64,000 nucleotides of DNA from Stachybotrys elegans (GCA_020746835.1 JAGPNK010000001.1:3534001-3598000), one strand, 5' to 3'. Numbered from the stretch's first letter, positions 22,108 to 34,845 are shown. Translations and numbers: made by a program. Notes: generated from the letters alone by a model not told the origin.

Positions 22108-24770
22108 TCACCCGCCCGCCCCGTACAGCACCCGGGCGACGTTCCAGAACCAGTCTGCCGTGGCATCCATGCTCCGCACATCTCGCAGCCACTCCATGTA
22201 CATGTTTACCGTCTCGCTAGCTTCCTGGGCGAAATTCTGGCCGCACAGCGATGCCCTGATGCTCATGAGCATCGGGTGCTGCTCCGACAGATGGAGCAGA
22301 ATGAGGATGTAGAAGAATTGCTGAGACCAGTATGAAGACGTTGGGATGATTCGCTTGTTGGAGCAAGGGGGCGACATAGCGATGGGCCACTTCAGACAGG
22401 ATCGGAGGCAGATGGCTGCGCCTTCTGCGTCCTCTTGTGTCAAGGATTGCGGCTGATGGAGGGCCTTGAAGACGAAAGGCTGGTACAGCTGATACTTGGC
22501 TGAGTAATAGCTGGTTCTCAGAAGGGCCACCTGGATATCGACCGCGTAGAGACCGCCCCCAGCTTGAAGATCCGGGTCAGAAGTGAACATGAAGCTAGAG
22601 TTGATTGCGTGACCTGGATATACGTCATTAAAAAACCCCGGTCCCGAAAACGAGAGCGCATGCTCGTCGCTCCAACGGAGATGAGCTGGCAACATGGCAC
22701 GCCAATGCCCGAGCCCCTCGGCTAGCTGCTTAATTGAGAGAGGCAAGGCCTGTGATGTAGGCGAAGATTCCAAGGTAGATGCTGGGTCTCGATCAGCAAC
22801 AAGGCAAGGGAGGCAGAAGAACAGAGAGGGTTGAGCCAACATTCAAAACGAAAGGTCTCGATGCTTCTAGACAGTTGATGGAGCACTACTCTGGAAGTAA
22901 AGTGATCCTGGAAGTGAGACGACTGATTGCCCACATAGTCTTCCGGTGTAAGCGGCTCGGGGAACGTGGGAAGTCCGACAACGTCACTTAGTCTTTCCAA
23001 GGCTGCGAGGTTGACTTGGTACTCGGAAGAAGACGAGGACCTGGGAGGGGTGAGCAAGCGTCTCGCATATAATCGGACCAATGTGGGCATAGCCTACGCT
23101 TCCATCATGTAGCAGTGCCAGAATACTCTGCGGATGAGATCGGCATTAGGCCCTTGCAACTCGTTTGGTTTGCTAACGTCCTGTTAGTATGGGTTCACGG
23201 TGATGAGGGGGGAGAATAAACTCGAGGGAGAACACCTTGTAATCAACAATTTACACGCCAGCGATGCGGAGAGTACCGTCCTCTGGCACTCCTTGATGCT
23301 AGTAAGTAATGTGTCTTTTGGGTGCGTCCAGGAAGCATACTTGAGTTTGGCCGCACGCTTCATGGTAGAGGGCGGTAAGTGCAAACATCTGAACATTGTC
23401 CAGCGTGACATCGTTGAGCACAAATCCCATTCTTTTTCGTGCCTCGTTGAAGAAGACAGAGCCTGGCGGGTTGTTTATGGTGCCTCCCTTGATCCCAGAA
23501 GGACGACCTTTGTGCAGGGAAACGGGGACACCTGATGTAACCGTCTCAGCCACTTCTCCCAAGGCGAGGATTAGCAGAACAAGAATCGAGGCGCTATTAT
23601 CTCCAAATCCGGCACCGAGTACGGAGGAGAAGATTGTCGAGTTGAACCAATGACGATCCAGTATGGGGTGCAGAAAATTGTACAGATCAAAATAACTCTT
23701 AGCGAGTCGTTGTATCGTGTCCCAGTCGATTTCAAAGTCCCGGAGACCCACAACGGGCAAGGGGCTATGATACTCCAGAGCCTGATTCAAAGAAGCAACC
23801 GAGTCATTCCTTGTGGGCTGGCTGCTGTCCAGAGAGAGAGCACCTGGAGAGCCGCCGTTTTCCGACATACCAGAGTCCGCCACAGTCTTTAGGTCCGAGG
23901 CCACAGGTCGAAGCTTGGCATCGACAAAGTTTAGGAGGGTTTGGACAGCAGGCCAGTGGAGCATCTTGAGCCTTGGCAAGACAAGGCTCTCTGGTGACTT
24001 GACGGCATAGCTCGGACTGATGGGAACACTGGGCAATTGAGGTCCAGTGGTGGTAGGAGGCGACGGCGGAGAGGAGACGCTAGGGTCTGCAACAGTACAG
24101 ACGGGCGGGATCAGAACGTCTCTTGTATTCATGTCGTCAATCTTGGCTTCAAGGTTCTTCAAGCGTTCGAGAATCTCGGTCAAGGTTCTGTCTTTTCTAC
24201 GCCAGAAGGGTCAGAGCGTGAGCCATGGTTGGGTGCGTTGAATCGTCGACTGGGTAGTCGCACCGTGAAAAGGTACATGGCGATTCTAACACTTACTTGG
24301 TCGGTTGCGCCTCGCGGTAATTGCACGGGATGCCAAACTTTCGACACGTGTTGCAAGTTGGACGCCCTTCGTTACATCTTGTCTTTCGGAAACGACAAGT
24401 CTCGCAGGCCTACAGTATATTAGCCAAGATTCCAGCTGATCTGTGTTGGAATCCCAAGTATGGGATCTCTCTCAAAGAAGGCGGCCGCCAGCGACATGTC
24501 GGCAAAGCAAACAAGGCGCAGGAGATGGCCTCGGATGAACTCGTCCTGGCGGGTCGCCCATACATGAGGAGGAGCTCGCCCTTGGCTGTCGTTGAAGAAG
24601 CAAGTTGCCATCACACTGACCTGTGCTGCGATAGCGCCACGCTCTCTGCGCTGAATCGCATTGGTAGAAGTGGGAGATGGCGCAGAGTCCACCCCCAAAG
24701 GATGCTGGGCTTCAACAGATGCCTGTACAGCGGTTCGCTGCTGCAGCGCTGAATCGATCTTCAAATCCAT
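22108..24770 (-). CDS. Zn2Cys6 transcription factor with fungal-specific (MHR) domain
   Basis: Seven minus-strand exons, 24770-24621, 24409-24297, 24196-23341, 23282-23236, 23172-23098, 23040-22850 and 22781-22108, close in frame and give 701 residues. The DNA-binding cluster at residues 52-79 is complete: six Cys (52, 55, 62, 69, 72, 79) spaced CX2CX6CX6CX2CX6C, within ACETCRFRKTRC. It is followed by a leucine-zipper-like linker (EILERLKNLEAKIDDM) for dimerisation. The fungal_trans middle homology region lies around 230-450, with WDTIQRLAKSYFDLYNFLHPILD, MFALTALYHEACG, and LIRRVFWHCYMMEA joined across a splice. It presumably acts in the nucleus on CGG-type sites; the target pathway is unknown. 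Intron 1 is 211 nt, the others 49-100. The donor of intron 6 (GTTTTG) is weak, so that junction is the least certain. Confidence 0.85.
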
Positions 24771-25637
24771 GGTGCATAAAACAAAACATGTGATGTTTAA
24801 CTGTATCTCGGTCCACGAAAAGTATGCTTGCTGCCTCGGTGAAAAGGGTTTGGGGGGCTCTAATAAGCCCAAAGCATACAGATCGCTGGGAAAAGGTCTC
24901 AATCCATCGAAAGAAAGTCGAAAGCCACAGGAAGTGGTTGATATAATAACGTCAGATAAGGAGAGGGAAAGGAACGGAAAGAAAGAGAGAAAAGAAGACA
25001 GTGGTGCCCCGTCAGAAACGTGTCGACGGAATGGAAGGTGCGTAGCGATAATGCAAGGCAAAGATTATGAAGGAGGGAAACGATCAACCGAGCCACACCA
25101 GGCGGCACACAAAAGAGATCTGAGCCAATGAGGCTGTGCGCAAGAAGAAACAAGTGAAGGGAACGCCCGTTCAAGAGAAGTTTCGGCCCTACAGCGATGG
25201 CTTCACGTTGCGGAAGCTGACTTGCTTGCGGGTGAAAACGAGATGGTGGGTGGCGACGAGGAGTCCACACAAAGCCGATCCGATTCCGGGAGGGTGGAGA
25301 AGATGCTGATGACCAGATGAGGATGAGACAGCCTTTGGCAGCGTTTCAACCAAGCCGTCACCAGGATGACCCTTGCAAAGGCAGAGAGCCAAGGCCAACA
25401 GCGAGAAGGAGTTGAGTTGACCCAGAACAGAAAGGGGTTGCGAGAGAGGTAAGCCTGCCGGCACCACAGAAAAGGGTGGGCGAGTCAGGAATGCTGGATC
25501 GATTGATGATGAGCCAAAACAGTAATCCAAGGAGCAGCATAGATAAAGGAGCCATGCGAAGGTGGTTGGTCTGGAAAAATCACGAGATGTCTCCCGATTC
25601 CGGATTAATCGCGCCCGGCCCGTCCTCGACCCACGGG

Positions 25638-25685
25638 CGGTAGCGGTAGCGGTAGCGGTAGCGGTAGCGGTAGCGGTAACGGTAG
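25638..25685. repeat. (CGGTAG)n hexanucleotide repeat
   Basis: Six perfect CGGTAG units are followed by two imperfect ones (CGGTAA, CGGTAG). The repeat explains the apparent Thr-Ala protein repeat in the reverse frame. Confidence 0.95.
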
Positions 25686-26504
25686 TGGTGCTGATAGACA
25701 GAGAAGTGTGTGTGCAGTACACACAAGACAAACAAGTCGTCAGTTTCAGCGGCATTCGCCGCGTAGGGGTTACCTGATTTGCCTGATCCTGGACGCTTCC
25801 TGTGGGGGTGTCCAACAACAGCATTATCATCGAGTCTAAGTCAATGCTCCTTTGGTGGTCTGCCGATCTTAACCCCTGCTGGGCGACCAGGGGGTTCTCA
25901 CCACCATCACGTTTGTTAGCAGCTGGAGGAGCTGCCACTCCGATGAGAAAACAATGTCTCTCAAGCTGTTCCCTTCGTGGACTTGTTGTCGCAATTATGG
26001 GGCCTTCCCCTCACGCCATGTGGAACTATCCTTGCCATGGTCACCATGCCTCAAGGATACCCAAGCTCCATTCCGTCCTTGTCAGATGCTTGTTCGTCCT
26101 TTTCCAGCATGAGCCGGGCGGGATGTTGGGGAAAGACTCGGCGGCACACCTCTGCCTTCAGCGCCTGGAACAGGCAGTATGCATAACTGTTGAGGGGCGA
26201 CTACCAGCAAGGATCCGTCAGGCCTCGAGGAGGGCTTGTGGCCGTGGGATGGATGACTGGCTGCACGATTTTTCCCAGGATCCAGGCGGCACTAATGCCA
26301 GTGATGTGGTAGATCGACCCATCGTCCGGCCAGCGGGGGAGGTCGCGGGCATTACGCGATCGTGTGTAGTCTGGGTGTTCGAGAACGCACAGATGAAGAG
26401 CTAGCCAGAGGTTTGGGGGCTCTGGGCCAAAAGCAAGTATCGAAACGAGGTATGAGGACCAAGCGGGCGGCCACTTGCCAACGCCGGCAGGCAGCGCACA
26501 TCGT

Positions 26505-26532
26505 ATGCAGGATGCAGGATGCAGGATGCAGG
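26505..26532. repeat. (ATGCAGG)4 heptanucleotide repeat
   Basis: Four perfect tandem copies of the 7-bp unit ATGCAGG lie in non-coding DNA. Confidence 0.95.
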
Positions 26533-27476
26533 AGATGCGATGTTGTGCTGCGGCTGTATGTCGAGATGCTTCTCACCCAGTGCCTGCCTGCAGCTTCGTG
26601 GCCTCTCCTCTCATCATTGGCTCCTTGACAAGCCTGTTTAACGTCAAGGAACTGGGTATCTTTGTTGGCTGAATTGTGACATGTACAGCGTGCCGTGGAG
26701 GCTAGCAGAATACCCAACCGATGGGGCTTTGGGAATTGTCTCGGTACCTGGAGGGTGGATGTTTCGGCACTATACACAAGACCTGGAGCTCGACGATGAA
26801 TGATGACTTTGGTGTGAGGTAATCGCTGCGCAATTGAGTCTCTGGTTTGATTGAGTACTCGGTGGCCTTCTGTCGCTACTGCCACCTTACCCAGGGCACC
26901 TGCCAGCACCTAATCTCAATGGAAAAGGAAAAGGGGGGAAGGTGTCAAAGTCAGGCACCTACGGCGCAATACGGACTACTGCATTAGTGCCTGTACATAA
27001 TAAGCAGGCTAGTACCTTAGTACCTAGTACCTAGGTAGCCAAACTGCATCATCCACGGACGGAGCAGCGTCCAAGGGTCTTCCTCCTCTCCATTGCACTT
27101 CAATGATTGAGCTTCCCTCATTTCCTTCATGGCCCATTTCTTCAATATCCCTCAGATACCTCTACTAACCTGGGACGAGCTCTGTAGCGGATGTGCTACT
27201 GGGTAATTAGTGAAGCGTAAAAAATGTGCAAGATGAGCTTCTCTAGGTAGTCACGCTCTAGTCGCCCTAGACTGGCCTAGACAGACGTGGCGCCAACGGT
27301 TGGCTGCAAGATGTCTTGTCTTCAGCTGAGACCAGCACCATGCCCTACTGTAATTTCGCACCCATTTTCTGCGAGCCGCGTGGCTTGTCTGCGACTACGA
27401 ACGACCCTCGGCCTCTTGGAGGAAATTCGCCACGCGCAGGGGCATCGTTAGCAAACGTCTGGTGCGACATACCAAG

Positions 27477-29328
27477 ATGGCCATCATGAGGCTTGGTATC
27501 TTGGAGCCCAAGAACCACGAGGATGTCCCAGGCACCACGCGGTACTTCCAAAACCCTGAGCAGCAAGACGCGACCGGCGGCGGGACCGCGAGGCTCAAGT
27601 ACGATGCCAGTGGCAAGGAGCCCATTATCCTCGTATGAAGCTGTGTATTGGCGAGCCTATGCGCACCACTGACCTTGCCGACAGATCCCCCAGCCCTCCG
27701 ACGATCCCAACGATCCATTGAACTGGCCACTCTGGAAACGAGACCTCATAACCTTCATTCTCTGCCTCGCCGGTATCCTCGCCACGGCTCTGGGGCCCAT
27801 CCTTGCTGCCAACACCGTCACGCTCTCGAGGCTGTTTGAACGAAACTTTACTCAGGTTGCGTTGCTCACCGGCTACTTTCTTCTCGGCGCTGGCGCGGCT
27901 GCCATCTTCTTTGTTCCGTCTGGCCGTATCTGGGGAAAGCGTCATCTGTTTCTGATCGGGATATGTATCATCATCGCCTCGAGTGCCTGGGCAGGATCGG
28001 TTGGCACCGATTATAGAAGCTTCGTTGGCGCCCGGGTCATCCAAGGTGTCGGGGCCGCTCCCTTTGAGAGTCTCCTGAACGCTGCGGTGGGCGACCTCTA
28101 CTTTGTTCACCAAAGGGGTGTCAGGATGGCCTTCACTAACCTGGCAGTCTTTGGAGGAGCCTTCTTTACCCCTATACTTGTGGGAAAGATAACCCATTCG
28201 CTTGGGTGGGAGTGGACCTTCTACTTCGTGGCCATCTTTATGGCTGCCACCCTACCTGTGGTGTTTTTGTTCTGCCCAGAGACGGCATATCGTCGTGAGC
28301 CAAGCCTCAACACGGACATCGCTGCGGGGGAGGAGAAATCCGAGCCGGCAGGTCCATTGCTGGGCCGGGAAGCTGGGCCGGCCGGTCAATCCGGTTTTGT
28401 TCTTTTCCCCCGGTCATCTGCCGCCCAGCGAATAGGAGATGCGAATACACCAAAGAAGACATTCCTTGAATCGCTCTCGCTCTTTGACGGAAGGAAGACG
28501 GATGATCGATACTGGGTCCTGTTGCTTAGGCCGTTTCCACTTCTCCTTAACCCAGCCTTCATATGGGGCTGTCTGATCCAAGGTACCATGATTGGATGGA
28601 CAGTCTTTCTTGGGGTTCTGATTGCTGCCGTCTTCATCGGGCCACCTTACTTCTGGGGTGAAGTCAAGGCTGGCTATACCTACGCAGGGCCCTTTGTAGG
28701 GGCACTCGCGGGTTTCGCCGTTTCGGGACTGCTGGCCGACTCCAGCGTCAGATATCTAACCAAGCGAAATAATGGCATTTACGAACCCGAGTTTAGGATA
28801 TGGCTCGTGCTGCCCATGATGATCATTGGCGGCATCGGCCTGTACGGCTTTGCGCTTACTGCCGGCGGCGTCATCTCTCTCGAGTACACTTACCACGTCC
28901 CGCTGGTGTTCTTTGGGTTTGAGGTTGCCAGCATGGTCATTGGCGCCGTGGCAAGTTCCCTATACATTGTGGAAGCGTATCGTGAGTCTTTTCGTGCAAT
29001 GCTGTTGAGCTTTCATGGCATCTAACACCAGGACAGGGGACTTGACTATCGAGGGACTGACGCTGATGATCATCTTCAAAAACTTCTTCAGCTTCATGCT
29101 GACCTTCTTTGCTTACGACTGGTTGATTCATGGAGGTATTGAACGAACGATGGTGACGATTGCCTCGGTACAAATCGGCGTGTGCTTGCTGAGCATTCCC
29201 ATGTGTGAGTCTGGTCGATGGTTACAAGGAGGCATCTATGACTAACTCTTGACAAAGACGTTTACGGAAAACGATGCAGATCTTACTACCATCGTCACGA
29301 TCTGCTCGCCATGACGGGGCTTCGGTAG
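27477..29328 (+). CDS. MFS transporter (12-TM, fungal DHA-type)
   Basis: Exons are 27477-27632, 27685-28981, 29037-29204 and 29258-29328, giving 563 residues. The cytoplasmic N-terminus (MRLGILEPKNHEDVPGT) and the DDPNDPLNWPLWKRD motif before TM1 are typical of fungal plasma-membrane MFS drug/metabolite transporters. The loop 2-3 signature is seen as FVPSGRIWGKRHLFL, and RVIQGVGAAPFESLLNAAVGD matches the TM4-5 antiporter-like region. A long hydrophilic loop (about residues 255-325, with AAGEEKSEPAG) separates the halves. The C-terminal half contains VEAYRDLTIEG, joined across intron 2, and ends RHDLLAMTGLR. Substrate cannot be told from sequence. A second in-frame ATG at 27486 is an alternative start. 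It converges with the dienoyl-CoA reductase gene at only 215 bp. Confidence 0.92.
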
Positions 29329-29543
29329 GCCTCCAACAGTGTCTGTCGACTTTACCTCTGTACATGCCAGTCGCCACTTTGCTTGGATAATATTAATATG
29401 AGTAAGAAGGAAGTCAATCATGGTGTATCGATTGTTACTACTTTATACAAACGGCAATTTAAACAAATGTCTAAGAGTCTTGGTGCCGTGCTAGATGTCG
29501 ATGAATGTGTAAACGCTAAACAGACAATACCGGATCCTGTGCT

Positions 29544-30650
29544 CTACAACTTAGCCTTTGGCTTTTTCGTCTCTTTGAGGTGTTGAGAAATCTGGCCGGA
29601 GAGGAGGAAGTCGGGATATTTCATGTCGGCATCGATACCGACAGAGGCGGCGCCCGCACGTCTCCAGGCAGCGCCATCGACAACCAGGGTATGGCCATTG
29701 ACGTAAGACGCCGCCTCGCTCAGCAAGTAGACAGTGGCGTCGGCGATATCCCTGACTGTACCCCAGCGGCCCGACGGGATCTCTCGGACAGCAGCCGCCA
29801 TGGATGCATCCTGGGAGCTGCCCAGGCGAGCCATGCCCTCGGTGCCTTGGATGGCGCCGGGGGTAATGCAGTTGCTCGTGACGCCGCGAGGGCCATACTC
29901 TAGCGCGACCGAGGCCATGAGGGAGTCGATGGCGGCTTTGGCGGCGGAGACGTGGGACTGCAGGGGCGTGCCAGTGTAGTGGAAGGCGGCAGAGATGTAG
30001 AGGATGCGGGGGGTGGTGCTCTTGAGGAGGTAGGGCATGGTGGCCTTGATGGTATTGAAGGTGCCGAGGACGTCGATATCGATGACGGACTTGAAGCCAT
30101 TGGAGCTGATGTTCTCAATGGGGGCGATGTAGTTGCCTGCTGCGCCGGCGCTGTGGACAAGAAGAGGATGTGGGTGAGCTAGGGACGGAGGTGTGTAGGA
30201 AGGGGGGAGCTGCACTTACATGACAAAGTCGATGCCGCCCAGCTCCTGAGCACATCTCCTCGCAGCACCCTCCAAGTTCTCAACCTATAAGCAAGGTGCA
30301 TATCAGCATGACGGCCAAGCGAATGCGCGAGCAGGACTAGAAGCGCCGCACCTTGCGAACATCACAGCCCCCGATGCCGATGACCCTCGCGCCGGTGCGA
30401 ACGGTGGCAATGTCCCTGGCAACCATCTCGGTCTTGTCGACGCTGCGGCCGAGGATGCATGCGTTGGCGCCGAGGCGTACGAGGGCGCGCGTCTGCATGC
30501 TGCAGATGCTGCCGGCGCCGCCAGTCACGAAGACGACCTTGCCCTCTGAGAAGCGGTTAGAAGCGGAAGTAGAGAGATTGGGGGGGGGAGCATACTGAAG
30601 AGGTCGTCGCGCCATATGGGGCTGAGATACGTTGATTCTGGGACTGACAT
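29544..30650 (-). CDS. sps19: Peroxisomal 2,4-dienoyl-CoA reductase (SPS19-type SDR)
   Basis: Four minus-strand exons, 30650-30596, 30545-30352, 30284-30220 and 30150-29544, give 306 residues. The enzyme reduces 2,4-dienoyl-CoA to 3-enoyl-CoA with NADPH, allowing beta-oxidation of unsaturated fatty acids. The Rossmann start is VVFVTGGAGSICSMQTRALV, in which the SICS variant of the SDR glycine motif is typical of fungal members. NACILGRSVDKTE follows. The catalytic region reads SAAFHYTGTPLQSHVSAAKAA: the SDR Lys is kept but the usual Tyr is absent, as in this subfamily. The C-terminus ends KPKAKL, an AKL peroxisomal targeting signal (PTS1). Length matches yeast Sps19 (292). Codons are C/G-rich at third positions. 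Other SDR specificities are possible, but the glycine-motif variant plus PTS1 make this assignment strong. Confidence 0.92.
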
Positions 30651-31103
30651 GGCGGCTCGCGTAGGGGTGAGGTGTCGCGGAGAGCACAAAGGGAGGAGAG
30701 CGATGGGCTGGGTTGGCGATGGTGGTTGTCCTGCGCCGCGTGAGGCTCGGATAAGATAAGATGGGGTGTGAGCCTCGGTACGATATTAAAAGCGGGGAAT
30801 ATGCGCTTATCGATATGGATGCGGAAGTTTATTAGCTAAGCAGATGCCCTATGGACATGGTCGAAATGATAGAGTAGGAGATGAAAAGGAACAATAGAAA
30901 GGGTTAAGATCCTACTTATGTAAATACTTAGTTATGGATGTCATATTGCCCATGCAATGATTACAAGGGGATTTTAGACTATTGACTTCATCCAGTGACC
31001 AGAGCAAAAGCATGCGGGCCCTACTGTTAGCAGACTGGCCTCACGTGTGCTTTCTCAAGGCTGGTGATTGTGCATGGACAAAATGAAGTATGAAATAAAA
31101 TGA

Positions 31104-31133
31104 AATAAATAATAATAATAAATAATAATAAAG
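31104..31133. repeat. (AAT)n-rich microsatellite
   Basis: Imperfect tandem AAT/AAAT units form an A/T-only tract of about 30 bp, immediately left of a GC-rich segment. Confidence 0.85.
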
Positions 31134-31882
31134 AAATCAATGACCCGATGGCATAGTCCCCTCGCGGGGAAGCAGACCCGTGGGCGCTCCGAGAATCATA
31201 ACTACACGCGTATGCTATGGCCCGTTTCCATAGCGCATCCGCTATACCGCGGGCGGCGGGCTACGGGGAGGGGGGGGAGGGAGCGGCTCCCTAATTCCCT
31301 AGCTGCATGAATAACAGCCTCGGGTAAGGGGGCCATATAGCTGGCGGCGTTTATTTCCCGTTCCCCTAGATAGACCATAATCCAGGCGTTAAGATGAAGG
31401 AAGGGCCAGTGGTTCTATAGATGCCTTCTCCGCATAGTACCTCGTGATTTGATTGATGCAATGGTTGGTTTTGGTTTTATTTGGTCACCGACGTGCTTTC
31501 ACACTGTCCACACGCATAGGTAATTGGCCGCCCCGCTCCCCACTTTCGCGCCAGCTGTCACGTCGCTTAGGACTCAAGTCGAGAGGAAGGGGCGCCAATG
31601 GGGTCTGAAGCCTGGGCATCCGGTGTTGCACAAGCTCGGCACAAAAAGGACAAGAGACAAGACAAGAGAGAGAGAGACAGGTCAAGTGGAAGGAGAATAC
31701 AGGGAAAACCGGTTTCTCGGATTCCAAAGATCTGGGAAAGGGTGTTGGCTTGCATTCGCATCGTCGCTTTGTGCCACCCACCAAGATGTCAAACCCCGAT
31801 CGAGTGTGGGAGGACAAACATCTTTCTTTTTTGTCCATCCCTCTTTTAGCCTTTCGGTCTTTTTTCTTTTTCTTTTTTTTCC

Positions 31883-31903
31883 CTCTCTCTCTCTCTCTCT
31901 CTC
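31883..31903. repeat. (CT)n microsatellite
   Basis: About ten CT units follow a T-rich polypyrimidine tract (31857-31880) and precede CAG. The arrangement resembles a strong 3' splice site, but no coding exon follows. Confidence 0.9.
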
Positions 31904-34345
31904 AGTGTTCAAGTTTCGTCACTCTCCCCCTGCGCTTGGACAAGGCCGTAGCCCTAAGCGCTCAACCGCACAATCCCAATCGGCTGTGGTCGCTTCCGAG
32001 TTGCTCGGACGGTGACTGAGTCGTGTGATGGGGCCGGGGCGGAGAGGGGGGTCGCCGGCAAGAGACGAAGGAAGGGGTGTGCATGTGTGCTGTTTGTCCA
32101 TCTCAATCTCCTTGATGTCTTTTTCTTTGGGGCCGCGTCGTTGTCGTTGTTGTTGCTCGAAATTGGAAGAGCCTCACCTGTCCATGCCATCCCCATGCCC
32201 ATCCCACTCAAGCGGCGTGGCGGGCGCGCGCGTCGATTGCCCGTTCGGTACCGGTATATCGAGCCTGCTATGCACTGAATGCCGCCCGGCTGGGGCCTCG
32301 ATCCATCACACGTTGACGTTGTCGTATCCCATATGGACCCTCGGCTCCCCCCCATCTCTCCAACATATGTTGTGTGACCTCGACAATGCATTTCAGAATT
32401 GCTTATTTCCCTAAGCGAATACAACGCCCCCTCCCCTTTCGTCTTGGCCTTTGCGCATCTCACGAGCTCAACCAAACTTTGCTTGATGTCGCGATTCCGC
32501 TCTTCCTTTTCTCTCCGGTATGGGCATTACATGCGAGTACTAAGGTACTTGTAGCATGACATGTCATTAAAATGTCCAACATGCAAAAGAAGCCACATTA
32601 TGTCATCATTTGCAGCCCCTCCTCCTCTCCTCCCATTCCCCTCCCTTTCCCATGATGCCAAAACGTCAGGTTCCTGATCGCGATTGCAAATGGAAATTAA
32701 ATTCACCGCATGTTTGACTGACTCTGTCGTCGACAGCTCGGTTGGCCAACCGAGGCCAGGTAGTTTCAGCATGGCTAGGGGTTCTCCCCCAATGCCACAT
32801 GTTACGAACTTTCTGGGAACCCTGTCGTTTCATACTCCATACATCACAAACGGAAACCACATGATTACTGTTCCGCACATCTGCCTGCTCTCTGCATGCC
32901 AAGACTTCACGTCCGGCAGCCACTCCCCGGCACGGAGTTATGGGATGTGGTGAGGCTCGGAAGACAGCCAGGCCTGCGTGGAGACCGGGACGAGCCCGCG
33001 CGCAAAGGTCCTTTGCGTGTCGGCGGATAATCCTGCCTCATCGAGCTCCGCCGTCGTTCCAAGTCCTTTGCCTAGGAGGCGCGCCTCTACAACTGCAACC
33101 AAGGAAACGCTTGCAGCCAGACTCGCCAAGATTTCTCACCCATGCTCAGCCCCCCATCTGCCCGACATCTTTCGACTCTCCAAACCCACAGCCACGCACG
33201 CACTGTCACCCATCCCTTGACAAAAGCCGGTAACCATGGGCCAATTCCAGTGATACGCATCCCTATCTGCTTTCGGCTCGTGGAATCTGACAGCCAGGGG
33301 CTCCTCGTGACCCCGCTGCACCTGATGGTCGTCAACCACGTTCCACAACACCAAGGTAGTAGTTGCTATACAAGAGAGCATTATCACTCTATTCTTCTCA
33401 ATACTGGGTTTGTGGCTCATCCCGCCTGGTGCCGGTTCGCTTAACGCGCCATACTCCTAAAATGATCTCCTAGTTCCCGCAAATATTACCCAGAAAACAA
33501 TGATAATACATATTATACCATAAGCCTTGCCCCAAGGGCGGGCGCTCGGCTCAGCTCCGGTCCGCTCTAGGTTCCGGGTCTTGCGAACATGGCATTGTGT
33601 GATGACGATGGCAAATGCCCGCCTCAGTCAAGGCCAAGCCAAGCCAACTCAGCCGCTCTCCCTCTCATTCATTAGAGATCCCCATTATAGCCCCCCAACA
33701 GCCAGAGCTGTGTGCTTCTGCTGGGACGTGTTGGCCCCAAATATGGCTCCGTCGTCTGTAACAATTTTTGCTCTGCCCATGATGTGTGGCTCGTAGCCCT
33801 TTCGCGCCCAGCCCCGAACTCCTGATTCCCAACAGTGTCTAGAAAACTGTAGGATCAATACTCCTAGAAATGATGATTTGCCCCTGGTTCCGATGCGAAA
33901 GACATGTAAAGAGCAAGAAAGCCGAGCCGCCGTTACTGGAGGCGTATTGGTTAAGGCAGTGAAAGGATACTCGGCTGGGGGATGTGTTTTTTTTTGTCGT
34001 TTTCTTTTTCGTCTTCTTCTCTCATGTCCGTTTCTTGCTATAGGCTGGCAGCTTGCGGGCCTGCTGATGCCGGTCGTCATCCACAGCAAATGGGACAGCT
34101 CTCCGGCAGTACAATGTATCGCTCATGAGGGCCCTTGGAACATGAGGACTTGCGACTTCCATCGGTCGACGTTTTGAAGAAGTGAGTGCCTGGGTCCTGG
34201 CAGGATGTGTAGATGTAGTAGTTCTTGGTAAAGTCGCACATTATGACGTTTCCTTTCTGCCGTACGAGTTAGCATGAATACCTTGACACGGGCTTGTTCT
34301 TCTCAACATACCAAGTACAACAAGGTGGTAGGTAAGATGGAAGGC

Positions 34346-34385
34346 GAGGTGAGGTGAGGTGAGATGAGGCGAGGTGAGGTGAGGT
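34346..34385. repeat. (GAGGT)n pentanucleotide repeat
   Basis: Eight tandem 5-bp units lie here, six of them perfect GAGGT and two variants (GAGAT, GAGGC). Confidence 0.9.
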
Positions 34386-34845
34386 GGGAGTTGAGGTGGG
34401 AGAGGATGCAGTGATGTGGAGAAGGGTTCCGCAATGTCTGTGTGGACGAGGACGGGAGGGAGGGAAGAGCGGGAAGAAGCTCAGATCGAGGATGGGGTCT
34501 GGGTTGATATATAACACTTCGCGACCCTTATACTAGCGAGCAGAGGAGGTTATGTGAAAGTGGATATATATAGCATATAACGCTGGGTGTGGGGAGAAGT
34601 GACAGTGTTGACAGGACTAATGCCAAGAGCGGCTCTTGGGAACATGTACCATTTGAGAAGCTATAACCAGATGTTCGAGGGGTGGGTTCCGATGGGATAG
34701 ATATAAGGCAAAGTGGTATAGCGGAGGGGCCCCGGTCAAGCGAGCGTGATCGATAAAGTAGATGCTAGGGTGCCTAGGACGTAGGACAATGCGAAGGGGT
34801 CCGAGAGGCACTTGAGCGCATGGGCATCAAAAGATGGGATGGATG

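Larger units (their letters stand above)
24771..27476. promoter_or_regulatory. Divergent promoter region, Zn2Cys6 regulator / MFS transporter
   Basis: These 2.7 kb hold two short tandem repeats, (CGGTAG)n and (ATGCAGG)4. Long open frames on either strand (e.g. 25189-25938 minus, 25802-26404 plus) have repeat-derived or low-complexity translations and no splice or family support. I see no gene here. Near 26990-27050 a cluster of TACCTAGGTA-type short palindromes occurs. Confidence 0.5.

Noticed and set aside
25189..25938. 249-codon minus-strand frame with a Thr-Ala repeat
   Set aside because: The repeat is only the (CGGTAG)n microsatellite read in reverse. There is no splice, domain or start support.
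25802..26404. 200-codon plus-strand frame between the regulator and the MFS gene
   Set aside because: The translation has no domain, odd composition and no good start context. It is most likely promoter DNA.
31857..31910. Strong polypyrimidine tract plus CAG resembling a 3' splice site
   Set aside because: No exon with coding sequence follows, and no matching donor/exon could be placed upstream.
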